64,000 nucleotides of DNA from Taudactylus pleione (GCA_031769625.1 JAUIMM010000204.1:812001-876000), one strand, 5' to 3'. Positions 45,433 to 55,195 are shown, numbered from the stretch's first letter. Numbers and translations are program-made. The notes: generated by a model not told the origin, from the letters alone.

Positions 45433-46923
45433 TCAAGAATTACAAGTGAGGATGCGCTTATCACGTAAACTGGGCAGTTCCTTATCGGAAGTAATTAGTG
45501 GCCAATGGTTCTTAATAGCTAGCCAAACTTTGCAACTAGCTGTATTATATCTAGTTGGCCACGGTAACCTTTTAGTAATACATTTGTTCTTTTTAGCAAT
45601 AAGTGTTTTATCACGTGGTATAGAAATTACCTTTTCTTTTGTCTTGAGTAAAGTATCGTAACAATATCCCCTGTCCACAAATTTAGCAATCATTATATCC
45701 ATTTGACGATGCATGTCTAACTCATTGTTACAAATTCTCAGAATGCGAAGGAGCTGTGAGAAGGGTAACCCCTTATGTACCGTCTTGGGGTGAAAGCTAG
45801 ATGGCAAAAGTAACATATTGCGATCAGTAGGTTTAACAAATAATGAGGTACGTAAATGATTATCAACAATGCTAATAGTGCCATCAAGGAAGTCAATACT
45901 GGTAGGTTCAATCCTGTAGGATAACTGAACAGGGCCCTGTTTCATGTTATGTGACTCAAGGATAGAACAAATCTGATCTTTACCACCTACCCACAACAGC
46001 AGAATATCATCTATATAACGTGTGTAATACAGAATTTTACTCGAAATAGCATCATCACTGAAAAAAAGATCATCCTCTATACTGAACATAAACGCATTCG
46101 CATACGATGGGGCCACAGAGGACCCCATCGCACACCCAGAGACCTGTAAGTAATGATTGCCATCATACCAGAAGAAATTCCTTTTAAGCACTAATTCCAA
46201 TAATTCACAAAAAAAAACAACGTTAGGACCAGAATACAACTGGTTCCCTAGAACAAGTTTCCTGGTAGCAGCAATCCCTAAATCATGGGGAATACAGGTG
46301 TATAGAGAGTTAACATCAATACAACATAGTAGGCAGTGCTCAGGGATATCCTCCAGCTTATCAAGAGCCAGCAATAGCGATGTAGTGTCTTTCAAGAACG
46401 ACTTTTTAGCTTGAACACATGGCTGTAAAAATTGATCCAAAAAAATAGAGATAGGCTGAAATAGAGATCCCCGGGCAGAAATAATCAGCCTACCCGGGGG
46501 ATTCTGTAGACTTTTGTGGACCTTTGGTAAAGTATATAATAAAGGTTTCACTGGAAAATCCGTTGTCAGGTGTATTTTGATGATTTGCGAAATAAAAAGA
46601 GAGTCACAGGCACGTTGTAGTAATATGTCAAGTTCTTTTTTGAACATCGAAGTGGGATCTGCTGAAAGCAATTTATAAGTATTTGTATCTGCCAACTGAC
46701 GTGAAATTTCTGCCTTATAGGCATGTAGATCTTGAATAACAATTGAGCCGCCTTTATCAGCGGCTCTAATAACTATATCCTGTCTAGAACTGAGGGCTTT
46801 GAGAGCCCTAAATTCTCCAGTAGTCAGATTAGAATAAATATGGCAGTTTCTGGAGTCCTCGTTGTCAACCTCAAAGTCAATCATACGCACAATATATAGA
46901 TGAATTATTGGACTGAGGTTCAA
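45433..46923 (-). CDS. Penelope-like element reverse transcriptase
   Basis: 496 codons. Blocks in order: IRAADKGGSIVI (52-63), the PLE signature LPKVHK (132-137), PPGRLIISARGSLFQPIS (142-159), motif A CIDVNSLYTCIP with catalytic Asp203, motif B SGCAMGSSVAP (262-272), motif C YIDD (303-306) with the catalytic pair, FLDGTISI (about 343), the thumb block KPTDRNMLLL, and the C-terminal LPSLRDKRIL. This is the polymerase of a PLE, related to telomerase RT. It ends at a TGA (45433-45435), after which homology continues in the same frame, so it has lost its endonuclease domain by mutation. The Met at 46923 is an internal point: N-terminal homology continues in another frame, so a frameshift lies near 46.87-46.90 kb. 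Catalytic residues look intact. Confidence 0.9.
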   Translation of the reverse strand: MNLSPIIHLYIVRMIDFEVDNEDSRNCHIYSNLTTGEFRALKALSSRQDIVIRAADKGGSIVIQDLHAYKAEISRQLADTNTYKLLSADPTSMFKKELDILLQRACDSLFISQIIKIHLTTDFPVKPLLYTLPKVHKSLQNPPGRLIISARGSLFQPISIFLDQFLQPCVQAKKSFLKDTTSLLLALDKLEDIPEHCLLCCIDVNSLYTCIPHDLGIAATRKLVLGNQLYSGPNVVFFCELLELVLKRNFFWYDGNHYLQVSGCAMGSSVAPSYANAFMFSIEDDLFFSDDAISSKILYYTRYIDDILLLWVGGKDQICSILESHNMKQGPVQLSYRIEPTSIDFLDGTISIVDNHLRTSLFVKPTDRNMLLLPSSFHPKTVHKGLPFSQLLRILRICNNELDMHRQMDIMIAKFVDRGYCYDTLLKTKEKVISIPRDKTLIAKKNKCITKRLPWPTRYNTASCKVWLAIKNHWPLITSDKELPSLRDKRILTCNS

Positions 46924-47090
46924 AGGTAGAACGTGTGGAAATTTGTTTTAATTTTTCAGGAATATGGTCACTAATATTTTCACTTGGATGATTAGCGAAG
47001 TACTCTTTTAATTTCAGCTGTCTCTGTAGTTTGAAAAGTAGACTGCTGCTACATGTGTGTGTCTTTATTTCAAATCCCTGAGTGCCGCCG
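46877..47090 (-). pseudogene. PLE N-terminal region, out of frame with the RT
   Basis: A minus-strand frame with KLQRQLKLKEYFANHPSENI and IPEKLKQISTRS leads up to the RT and overlaps its first codons in a different frame. Charged, helical N-terminal regions of this kind precede the RT core in PLEs. The frame's upstream extension through the TA run (Tyr-Ile repeats) is not coding. Confidence 0.6.
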
Positions 47091-47104
47091 TTTCTTGGAG
47101 TGCT
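47037..47104. repeat. PLE inverted terminal segment, 5' copy
   Basis: Inverted partner of 44301-44368. Abuts the TA-rich run at 47105. Confidence 0.9.
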
Positions 47105-47150
47105 ATATATATATATATAATATATAATATATATATATATATATATATAA
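47105..47150. repeat. (TA)n microsatellite
   Basis: TA run with one break, next to the PLE end. Confidence 0.9.
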
Positions 47151-47230
47151 ACAAAAAGCACTAATCCACGGCACTCACCATTCCTAGATTTGGGGTGCAA
47201 CATGGTATGTGACTACATTGTTTAAATAGA

Positions 47231-47265
47231 AATCACAGGGGCTCTGCACTCACCATAATAACTAA
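47231..47265. repeat. PLE-type terminal word, left copy
   Basis: 35 bases starting AATCACAGGGGCTCTGCACT are an exact inverted match to 49651-49685. On the minus strand it reads GTGAGTGCAGAGCCCC, the outer PLE-end word. Confidence 0.85.
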
Positions 47266-47278
47266 TAATAATAATTAT

Positions 47279-47284
47279 GATTTC

Positions 47285-47331
<47 letters not shown>

Positions 47332-47352
47332 TGTGTGTGTATATATATACAC
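47279..47352. repeat. (TA)n and (GT)n microsatellite
   Basis: TA-rich run with a short GT stretch near 47333. Confidence 0.9.
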
Positions 47353-48265
47353 TCCAACTTTGAATCCATAAGGAAAGAAGGTGAATGTGCTGCTCTGCCT
47401 AACTGGGTGGAATTCAACTACCCAGTACTGATCACATACAGTACATACAGAATTTTGACTATTTTTTGAATATCAGAGGTGCGAAATCTGCTACCTTTTG
47501 CTGAGAGCCAGGTGTTTCCTAAGAATATGCATCATTCCAGTATATCTGAGACCAATTGGAACTTATGTCCATACCTGCCCTATATGAACTTACCTGAAAG
47601 ACTTATAAACAAGATAAGTACTCGGCACTTTGTCATTTATTCACAATTTTTTAAATATTTTTTTTACATACTTTGCACTAGAAATGTCTATTATGTTTAT
47701 TATGAGATTCCTCTTTTAAACATTGATTTCTTGTTACATGTATGTTTTTATTTTCTCTCCTTTTAAATATTATTATTGTTGTTATTAACTTAATAAATTT
47801 TGGAAATATTTTGTATATATATATATATATATAAAATACTTGTCTCTTTAATTTATAAATAAGGTATATCATCGGGTTTATTACATACACAGAGGTGTAT
47901 GCTTTATAGCATTACTTTGCACACTTGCACTGACACTTTATAAATATTAGTTACATTTTTCAAGTTCATTTATATGTCTATTAGAGAATATTTTTAAAGA
48001 AAAAATATATTTTTTCATGACCACACTCATAGTTGTATGTTGTATTATTCATTCTTTAATATTTAGTATTTCACATACTCTTCCATAAGCACATACTAAT
48101 TGCACTTATAATATCAATATTTACATTTTTTTACTGCTTAGCCCTATTTATTGTATTAGGACACTGTATATTTATTGATTTATTTATTATTGCCTAAAAA
48201 ACACTAATCTATCATATTATTTACATTTGAACGCTGCTGTCACTATATACCAAGTTCACTCCAAA
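47353..48265. other. Unassigned AT-rich DNA
   Basis: Very AT-rich; includes a TA run at 47814-47834. Frames here are AT-biased and without domains. Confidence 0.5.
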
Positions 48266-48266
48266 T

Positions 48267-48267
<1 letters not shown>

Positions 48268-48309
<42 letters not shown>

Positions 48310-48357
48310 TATTTATATGTGTGTATATATATGTATGTGTATATATATATATATATC
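48268..48357. repeat. TA/TG-rich microsatellites
   Basis: Two TA runs (48268-48306 and 48339-48357) with TG-rich sequence between. The PLE terminus TGGCTGGATATATA lies at the right edge. Confidence 0.9.
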
Positions 48358-49600
48358 CAGCCAAATGAGGAGGCATTCCGAGACTTGTGTAAAGAACGTG
48401 TAATGGAATCAACGTTTCGGGGTCAGTCACCCCTTCGTCAGGACACACAATTATGACAACAACAGTGCACATTAAATACCATACATTAACAAATCAAGAC
48501 TCACCCGTCGTCCTGCGGCAGCCGCGCCTCTGGTCCCGAAACTGACGTCCACCTGGAAGTGACGTCATTCAGGCCTGACCCGGGGAGCAGGGGTTTCCAT
48601 GGTGCCACTGTATCCATAACAACGGATACAAACGTGAATAAACCAACGAATACTGTAAATCACAAAAAAACATATAATCAACGTTTAAAAATTATGATAC
48701 TAAAACAGCTCAATATCATCTGTGAAAAAACTTTACAGTGTAGTACAACCTGTGCATAAAATGTAAACACACCAATCAAAATGCATCACATAGTAGAATA
48801 TAATTGACATATGTTCTGCTACTATTAAGACAGATGTTATGCATCTGAACATAAACCCAAATAAAAACTAAAATCTTGTGTGAAATTATTAATCATATGT
48901 GCATGTAATGTTAAAATACTTGTGCGAACCACATATATGGTGTCCATAACTGTTACATATCCACTGATCAATATGTCATATAGAAGAAACAATACTGTGC
49001 TAAAACATAAGACCTATATAGATCTCCTGCATCATGCTGCATAGCATTGATGTACACTAAACAAATGCTCTAAATGCCCTTATTAATTAGCTCTGTGTTG
49101 ATATCTATCATAATGCTGGACTAAAACACTATGGTCTCATCTAGTTCAATACCATCTAAACCAACATAATTTTTTTTTAAAAACTAGAATACCAAAAAAT
49201 TGCAATCCAGTTATGATGCCAACTACGATAAGTGTCTCATGGTCTATACACATATCTATTTGCTATTAAATTCGATACATATTAATGATGAACTGCCATC
49301 TAAAGGAAACAACTTTGCTTTTATAATTAATCATTTTTGTGATCACATTTTCTCATGCACCCATTTCAACTAGTTATCTAACTTGTGTCAGCTGTTTTCC
49401 TAGGTGCTTTGCAACAGGTGTGCTTGGTAACTGTCTCACATTTAAAAGCAAAGTTGCTGTGAGCTTTAAACCTTGATAGCATATCCTGAGTTTAACACTA
49501 ATGTGATGACTATGTCCATGTTATAATTCTGAGCAATAGAGTAGGGACTTGCAGTAAAGTGGGGTCCCCTGACGGGGGCTGCAAGCTTAAATGCATTGAT
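48358..49600 (-). mobile_element. PLE 3' tail, second minus-strand copy, coding part lost
   Basis: Reading the minus strand towards 48358: a GC-rich patch with GTCAGTTTCGGGACC and CGCGGC (48500-48545), a CACGTTTG and TTGTTATGG word block (48600-48640), a hammerhead-like motif, then GGAATGCCTCCTC and the TA run. Order and spacing mirror the tail of the 44.2-47.1 kb PLE, where CACGTATG and GTTACC words flank a GC-rich patch. No RT or GIY-YIG is recognisable in 48.78-49.60 kb, which is AT-rich and unassigned. Confidence 0.55.
48383..48452 (-). ncRNA. Hammerhead ribozyme candidate, most complete copy
   Basis: Minus strand: CTGACGA (48441-48435), one extra A, stem II GGGG/CCCC with loop TGACTGA, GAAA (48418-48415), stem III ACGT/ACGT (48415-48412 with 48399-48396) around a 12-base loop, then a U at 48395 as the nucleotide before the cleavage point. 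The flanks pair as UUGUGU/ACACAA (48450-48445 with 48390-48385), giving stem I with an internal loop. This is a type I layout with an intact core apart from the extra A. Hammerheads of this type are known in PLE tails; activity here is inferred. Confidence 0.55.
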
Positions 49601-49650
49601 CAATTCATGAACCAAAACCCCACTGTTTATTATGTTTATTACTATTATAG

Positions 49651-49682
49651 TTAGTTATTATGGTGAGTGCAGAGCCCCTGTG

Positions 49683-49685
<3 letters not shown>
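49651..49685. repeat. PLE-type terminal word, right copy
   Basis: Exact inverted match to 47231-47265; contains GGTGAGTGCAGAGCCCC. Confidence 0.85.

Positions 49686-49722
<37 letters not shown>
49686..49722. repeat. (TA)n microsatellite
   Basis: TA run abutting the PLE terminal word. Confidence 0.95.
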
Positions 49723-49724
<2 letters not shown>

Positions 49725-50094
49725 TGTGCAGAAATGTGGCTTGTGCAGTGAAGTGCAGGGTGGTCCTTTCAGACAATCGAAAAGACTTCCTGTGAGAATT
49801 CGCAGGGACAAAGTGTTAACGCAACCGCAATCCCTGAGAAGTTTATTTTCTAAATAGCAGGGTTTACAATGGCTGTAATCTCAATATTGTAAAGTAGTGG
49901 CGGGGCCACGATGATGCTAACATGCCGTCACTTCTCACACCGCCCCCTTTGCCGTGCCACCCCCCCCACATGCCTCTGCTGTGCCCACCTGGCTGCCCCC
50001 TTTTGGCAACTATGATCTATCTGTGGGTCCAGGGAGCCATTGTCTCTTGATCTCCCGATTGCACGCTATGAGGCCTCACGCTGCGTAGGGCATT
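49723..50094. other. Unassigned DNA with a GC-rich part
   Basis: 49895-50030 is CpG/C-rich (GGCGGGGCCACG, CACCCCCCCCACATGCC) and resembles the interior of frog DNA-transposon repeats, but no ends are seen. Confidence 0.35.
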
Positions 50095-50307
50095 GCAGTG
50101 GCTAATTTATGCACGACCATGCAAAGGTGCTCAAACGCACTGGCAACGCCTGCATTCCGCCAACTACCCCGTCACCACCAACAAACGGTACTTCCTGTCA
50201 ATCACTCGGCTCTGGGTGTGCGTAGCCACTGTGATGCATGTGCAGTATGCAATAATCGTCTGATTGCGTGCGTATTAGCAACTGCGATCCAAGCTGAATC
50301 AGGCCCT
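50095..50307. mobile_element. Left-truncated GGGCCTGATTCAG MITE
   Basis: The right end GCTGAATCAGGCCCTG is intact. The interior has the AACGCC, CACTGCGATGC and TGCGTGCG words of this family. No left end is seen, so only the right portion survives. Confidence 0.6.
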
Positions 50308-50671
50308 GTTTTCTTCTCATAGTAAAGTTGTCAGGGACTTATTAGGAGAACAAATGGCATGTACATGCTATAGATTTCCTTTATATGTGGCGGCAGATCT
50401 TAGAGCCTGTTATCTCCATAGATTTGCTTACTTTTATTGTCTCAGTTTCAGCAACCAGAAGTAACCCTTTAAGAATGGAATACTGACCTTCTCAACCCAC
50501 AGCTGATCTTGGAACCGAATGGCAGAAAGTAGAAAGGCAGCACAGATGGCAAGGTGTCCTCATGTCTCAGCCCTTCAGCTAGTGCAATGGTTTTTGACCT
50601 AAACAACCAAAAACCTTTAGGATGGCTAAAAAGAAATTGAGGAGGACAATATTTAGCAGTGAAATAAGGAC
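50308..50671. other. Unassigned DNA
   Basis: Nothing recognised. Confidence 0.5.
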
Positions 50672-50674
50672 TAA

Positions 50675-51273
50675 GTGCCCGATTCAGACCCCATCGCTAG
50701 GCTGCGTTTGCTCGTAGCTGCCGGTGGTTCGCAATGTGCGCATGCGTATCCATCGCAGTGCGCGTGCAGGAACTAGTGTAGGTGATCGGGAAGCGTTCAT
50801 TTGCTGCGCAAAGACAGTTTGCTAGACTGAGTGAAAGGACAAGCCGTTTGTGGGTGGTAACGGGTTGATCGATGGAAACGGGAGAGTGGTGGTGTGAACG
50901 CAGGCGTGTCTAAGCGTCTCAACGCCGTTTCAGAGGTGTGCATAATTATCACAGAGTGTCATAGAACACTTCAATTGGTTGTATTTCGCACTGATGCACT
51001 CGCAGTGCTTGTGGTAGGGTATGGTCAACCACAAGTGCTGGGATCGCATCTGATGGTTCTCGATGTTACCGATGGCTGCATACACTTCCTGGAGATGATG
51101 TGCATTAGTGGGCGTTTTAAGACAGACTGGTGGGGATCTGCATACACACTGCCATCACACGCCAAGACATAGTGGGCGTGCAAATGCCTTGCTGTGCGAT
51201 CGTCTGCCTTTGCTGGATTTGCATACACTGGGTGCGTGCGAACGCATCTAGCGAGTGGGTCTGACTCGAGCCC
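50675..51273. mobile_element. PIF/Harbinger-like MITE, 599 bp
   Basis: Left GTGCCCGATTCAGACCC and right GGGTCTGACTCGAGCCC are inverted, with TAA duplicated at 50672-50674 and 51274-51276. CpG-rich interior. The 148- and 92-codon frames crossing it are not genes. Confidence 0.75.
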
Positions 51274-51454
51274 TAACACCTTTGCCTTGTTTGCATGTTG
51301 TTTAAAGTCCCAGCTCCCCAAGAACAGTGGTGCATATCTATTTGCAATGCACTGTGACCTTCTTAATACTTTATATTTTATTGCTGCACGTATATTTTTC
51401 TTTAGTCTAAAATATATTTGAATCTTTGAATGATAATGAACAAGAAACTGGGTC

Positions 51455-52200
51455 TTAGTTTGGGTATCCACTACCCGATTAAATAGAGCGATTGAACGAT
51501 AACGACATTATCATTCAATCACTCGTTAATCGGGCACAAATCGGGTATGCAAATGTCAGAAACGACCAGCGTTGTGCGCTGCCGCTAGTTGTTTCCGATA
51601 TCAAACATCACCCGAACATGCCGGTCAATCTACCGATAACGACAGATTGGCCATGTTCGGGGATGATGGAGGGTGCCTACACTGCACGACTGATCGTTCA
51701 ATGTAGGCCATACATGCCGACTATCTGGCTGCCCCTTCCGGGAGGGAGCAGCCAGATTGGCATTACTGGGGGGCGTGGCCAGCAGACGGGGGCGGGGCCG
51801 GCAAGATGAGAAGTTTTTGCGGGTGGGGCGGGGGCGGAGCCACTCGAGCACGTAATTTTGGCCCCGCCCCTGCTACACACTGCCGATATTACAGGCAGTG
51901 TAAAGCGGGGGGCGGTGCCAAAATGACGCGATTGCGTCACCGCCCCCCTTCACTGCCGGGAGACTTGCGGTGGGACAGAAGGGGTCGGCGGTGGGACAGG
52001 AGGGATCAGCGACAGCCAGGAGACTTGCCTGCCATCCCGGGAGGTCGGGAGCGGCACCCGATTTTCGGGAGGCTCCCGACCAAATCGGGAGGGTAGGCAA
52101 GTATGATGTAGGCACTGCAGAGGATGGGGAACGTCAGTACAATTACGATATCGTAATCATACTGTCTTTCCCTAATCAGCATGTGGATGTGCGCCTTTAG
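51455..52200. mobile_element. Second copy of the AAGGCGCACAT MITE, split by a hAT MITE
   Basis: Matches 4720-5064 over ATCCACTACCCGA, AATAGAGCGATTGAACGATA, GATGATGGAGGGTGCCTACA and GTGCGCCTTTAG. The left end has decayed. At 51709 it is interrupted by a 397-bp insertion. Confidence 0.8.
51709..52105. mobile_element. hAT-like MITE nested in the preceding MITE
   Basis: Ends CATACATGCC and GGCAAGTATG are inverted. The 8-bp ATGTAGGC is perfectly duplicated (51701-51708 and 52106-52113), the hAT signature. GC-rich interior with GGGAGG / CCTCCCG words. All open frames here are by-products. Confidence 0.85.
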
Positions 52201-52252
52201 GCTTCAATTAATATTTTTGACACAACCTGATTAGTCAGTAATAGTTAATTAC

Positions 52253-52340
52253 ATTGGCGTAGCTATAGTGGGTGCAGATGGTGCAATTGCTAAGGGGCTC
52301 AGAGTCTTACGGGGCCCTGGACACAGGTTTTTTACTGTAG
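52253..52340. mobile_element. hAT-like end fragment, GGCGTAGCTA type
   Basis: CATTGGCGTAGCTATAGTGG followed by a GGGTGCAG and GGGGCCCTGG-like interior matches the end of the 17-kb element. No right end found. Confidence 0.4.
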
Positions 52341-52467
52341 TTGCATACCAATTTACTGGATTTGTCTGCTATGCAATTGGGTCCGAACCAGCCTGAATGG
52401 GGTGACATACTATTTTCAGTAAGAGGTATATGTAGTGGATGTTATAATGGTAAGGGGACATTGTAAA

Positions 52468-53403
52468 TAGAGATGTGCGGTTCGGTTCTCCAGAAATCCG
52501 AATCCACCCAAATTTCATGAATCCGGGTAAATCCGAGTCGCGGTTCTAATCTCCTGAGGAGATCTGGTAAATCCGGGTTGCGGTTCAGATTATTTTGCAG
52601 TTCGGAATTCGGATTTTAAATCCGAATTTTGGGCCTGATTCAGAGCCGGACGCTATTTAGGGGTGGCTATTCAAATGAACCGTTTGCTGTTTGCGGTCTG
52701 TTCACGCCTCTAGGTCTGAACGAGCGTACAAAACTTGCGGTCGTTTTTTGGGAAACTACGCCCCCTGGCCGCTCGCATCCTACGTCATGTCCGCTATTTA
52801 TTAGATTAATCGAGTACATCGACCAGCGTATGAACTGCTCGCTATTCTTGGGGTTGGTTTTTGCTACCACAATTTTGCGAGCAGTTCTGGCTATAAAATA
52901 ACCCAGTGACGTGGTCAATGACGCTGCTGTATTAATTATGCACACCCATAAAACGCCCGTTTTGACCTCTAAGCACGCCTGCGTTCGTATCTCCACTCCC
53001 CATTTTCAAGCACCTTCCCCTGTTACCACCCACAAACGCCTCATTCTGTCACTCAAAATAGCAGGCATTCGCAATTTAGCGAACAAACGATTTTCGGCCG
53101 CACTGACTGGTTCGCGCATGCTTATTATGATCCGTACGCATGCGCAGTTGGGCAAACATCGCTCGGAGCGAACGAGCAGCCACTTGCGTCCAGCTCTGAA
53201 TCAGGCCCTTTGGGTTTTGGATTGCATAAATTACATGATTTTAGCTGTTTTTAAAACTTTTTATCTATTTTTTATTTAAAAAATCCAGATCCAAAACCAA
53301 AACCAAGACACTTGAGGGTGGTTTGCAAAACCAAATCCAAATCCAAGACCTTGAAGGAGATACAGATCCAAAACCAAAACACGGGGGTCAGCGCACATCC
53401 CTA
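52468..53403. mobile_element. TA-site MITE, AGATGTGCG ends
   Basis: GAGATGTGCGGTTCGG at the left and GGTCAGCGCACATCCC at the right are inverted and bounded by TA, fitting a Tc1/mariner-type MITE. Both halves are rich in GGATTTGG-like / CCAAATCC-like words. A Harbinger-like MITE sits inside. Confidence 0.65.
52631..53208. mobile_element. PIF/Harbinger-like MITE nested in the TA-site MITE
   Basis: GGGCCTGATTCAGAGCCGGA and AGCTCTGAATCAGGCCC are inverted, with TTT on both sides as a 3-bp duplication. Close in sequence to 11967-12549 (shared CGCCCCCTGGCCGCTC and AAACGCCCGTTTTGACC). The 90-, 109- and 122-codon frames are chance. Confidence 0.85.
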
Positions 53404-53488
53404 ATGTAATGTGGCATAATCTGAACTGAAGTACTGTAAGGGGCATAATCTGACCTGCTCATTGTAATGTGGTATTATATGAACTGGA
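53404..53488. other. Unassigned DNA
   Basis: Short segment between elements with TAATGTGG repeats. Confidence 0.4.
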
Positions 53489-53706
53489 GGCAGAGCCGGC
53501 CCTAGCCAATTTGGGGCCTTAGGCAAAATTTTGGATGGTGCCCCCTAGCAGATAATCCTACCAGAAAATAAATATATATATATCGATAAGGGGGAGAGGC
53601 GGCACCCAAGGGTTTTATATAACCAGGTAACAAAACTGCTCTGTAAAGGCAGTGTCATTAGAAATACCAGATGTATTAATATTTTACATTGATGAGTGCC
53701 GGATGC
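53489..53706. mobile_element. hAT-like end fragment joined to a PLE-type terminus
   Basis: CAGAGCCGGCCCTAGCC followed by GGTGCCCCCTAG is a common frog DNA-transposon end. From about 53590, GGCGGCACCCAAGGG and GATGAGTGCCGGATGCC look like PLE terminal words that run directly into the GATA repeat. Confidence 0.4.
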
Positions 53707-53707
53707 C

Positions 53708-53780
<73 letters not shown>
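53707..53780. repeat. (GATA)n microsatellite
   Basis: About 18 perfect TAGA units. Confidence 0.98.
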
Positions 53781-54055
53781 GTATCCCTAATGATGGGCTG
53801 CGGTCCAAAACATCGGATTAAAACTTACAGAATTTACAATAAGATGCTGAGTACCACTAAAGAGGACACCGTTGCAACTTTATATGAGACTTACACAAAA
53901 GAGTGCCACAACTTTGCTACTATATTTTCTACTTTTAAATCTTGGCACCCACTGTTGTTATTTTAATTGGAGTGCCCATTTCTCCTATGAATATATAGTA
54001 CTTAAAACTAAAACACATAGGCTTCACATGAAAAAGACAAACACATACTAGCAGG
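53781..54055 (+). mobile_element. PLE-type terminus with degenerate hammerhead-like motif
   Basis: CTAATGAT (53787-53794), a short stem II (GGG/TCC) and CAAAACATCGG align with the CTGAYGAA-stem-GAAAC motif of the other loci with two core changes. Further right, GAGTGCCACAAC and the minus-strand word GGGCACTCC resemble PLE ends. It merges into the satellite at about 54056. Confidence 0.35.
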
Positions 54056-54865
54056 TTACATATAGAGACACATAGAAGGTTTACATATAGAGACATTTGC
54101 ACACATACAGGTACGGTTACATATAGAGACAGGGTTACATATAGAGACATTTGCACACATACAGGTACGGTTACATATAGAGACATTTGCACACATACAG
54201 GTACGGTTACATATAGAGACAGGGTTACATATAGAGACATTTGCACACATACAGGTACGGTTACATATAGAGACATTTGCACACATACAGGTACGGTTAC
54301 ATATAGAGACAGGGTTACATATAGAGACACACATATAGAGACACACACATATAGAGACAGGGTTACATATAGAGACACACACATATAGAGACAGGGTTAC
54401 ACATAGAGACATTTGCACACATACAGGTACGGTTACATATAGAGACAGGGCTACATATAGAGACACACACATATAGAGACAGAGTTACATATAGAGACAC
54501 ACATATAGAGACAGGGTTACATATAGAGACACACATATAGAGACAGGGTTACATATAGAGACACACATATAGAGACACACACATATAGAGACAGGGTTAC
54601 ATATAGAGTCATTTGCACACATACAGGTACGGTTACATATAGAGACAGGGTTACATATAGAGACACACACATATAGAGACAGGGTTACATGAGGAGACAC
54701 ACATATAGAGACAGGGTTACATATAGAGACACACATATAGAGACACACACATATAGAGACAGGGTTACATATAGACACACACATATAGAGACAGGGTTAG
54801 AAATAGAGACATTTGCACACATACAGGTACGGTTACATATAGAGACACACACATATAGAGACAGG

Positions 54866-55195
54866 GGGCCTGATTCAGAGCCGGACGCTCTGACCAGATA
54901 GCTCGCTCTGAATCAGGGCCCTACTACCTAAAAATGGAGTGGCCTCCTGGCTGCTCGTATAGCTGTGGGTGACCACCCACAGCTTATGCGAGCTGCCAAA
55001 AAGATGGTCGCGATGGTGATGGGAACGCCTCCGTCTGGGCAGCAACGCCCCCCGCACGCCCACCAAAGGGGGCGTGCTGTCACTAACCATCGACAGCATG
55101 CCCCCTTTGGTGCGAGAACCATAGCGACAGCTCCGTAATTCGCATGCGCATTAGGGCACCATCGACCCGCTTGCGAGCGCGTCTGAATTAGGCCC
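54866..55195. mobile_element. PIF/Harbinger-like MITE in the satellite, copy 1 (330 bp)
   Basis: GGGCCTGATTCAGAGCCGGA at the left and GTCTGAATTAGGCCC at the right, with AGG on both sides (54863-54865, 55196-55198). It lies between GACAGG and GTTACAT of an 18-bp unit. Missing about 156 internal bases relative to copy 2. Confidence 0.9.

Larger units (their letters stand above)
44214..47104 (-). mobile_element. Penelope-like retroelement (PLE), nearly complete but broken
   Basis: Minus-strand order is RT, Cys-rich knuckle, GIY-YIG, 3' tail, as in canonical animal PLEs. The tail has a GC-rich patch (44500-44530), a degenerate hammerhead-like motif (44.40 kb) and an outer GTGAGTGCC word next to a GA run. 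A 68-bp segment near each end (44301-44368 and 47037-47104) is inverted with one mismatch, so the ends are in inverted, not direct, orientation. A TGA after the RT, a frameshift before the knuckle and another near the RT start make it non-autonomous. Confidence 0.85.

Noticed and set aside
44891..46923. Endogenous retrovirus polymerase
   Set aside because: LPKVHK, the SGCAMGSSVAP motif B, YIDD context and GIY-YIG identify a Penelope-like element. No protease, RNase H, integrase or envelope was seen.
51025..51471. 148-codon minus-strand frame
   Set aside because: It covers a CpG-rich Harbinger-like MITE, where stops are rare by composition.
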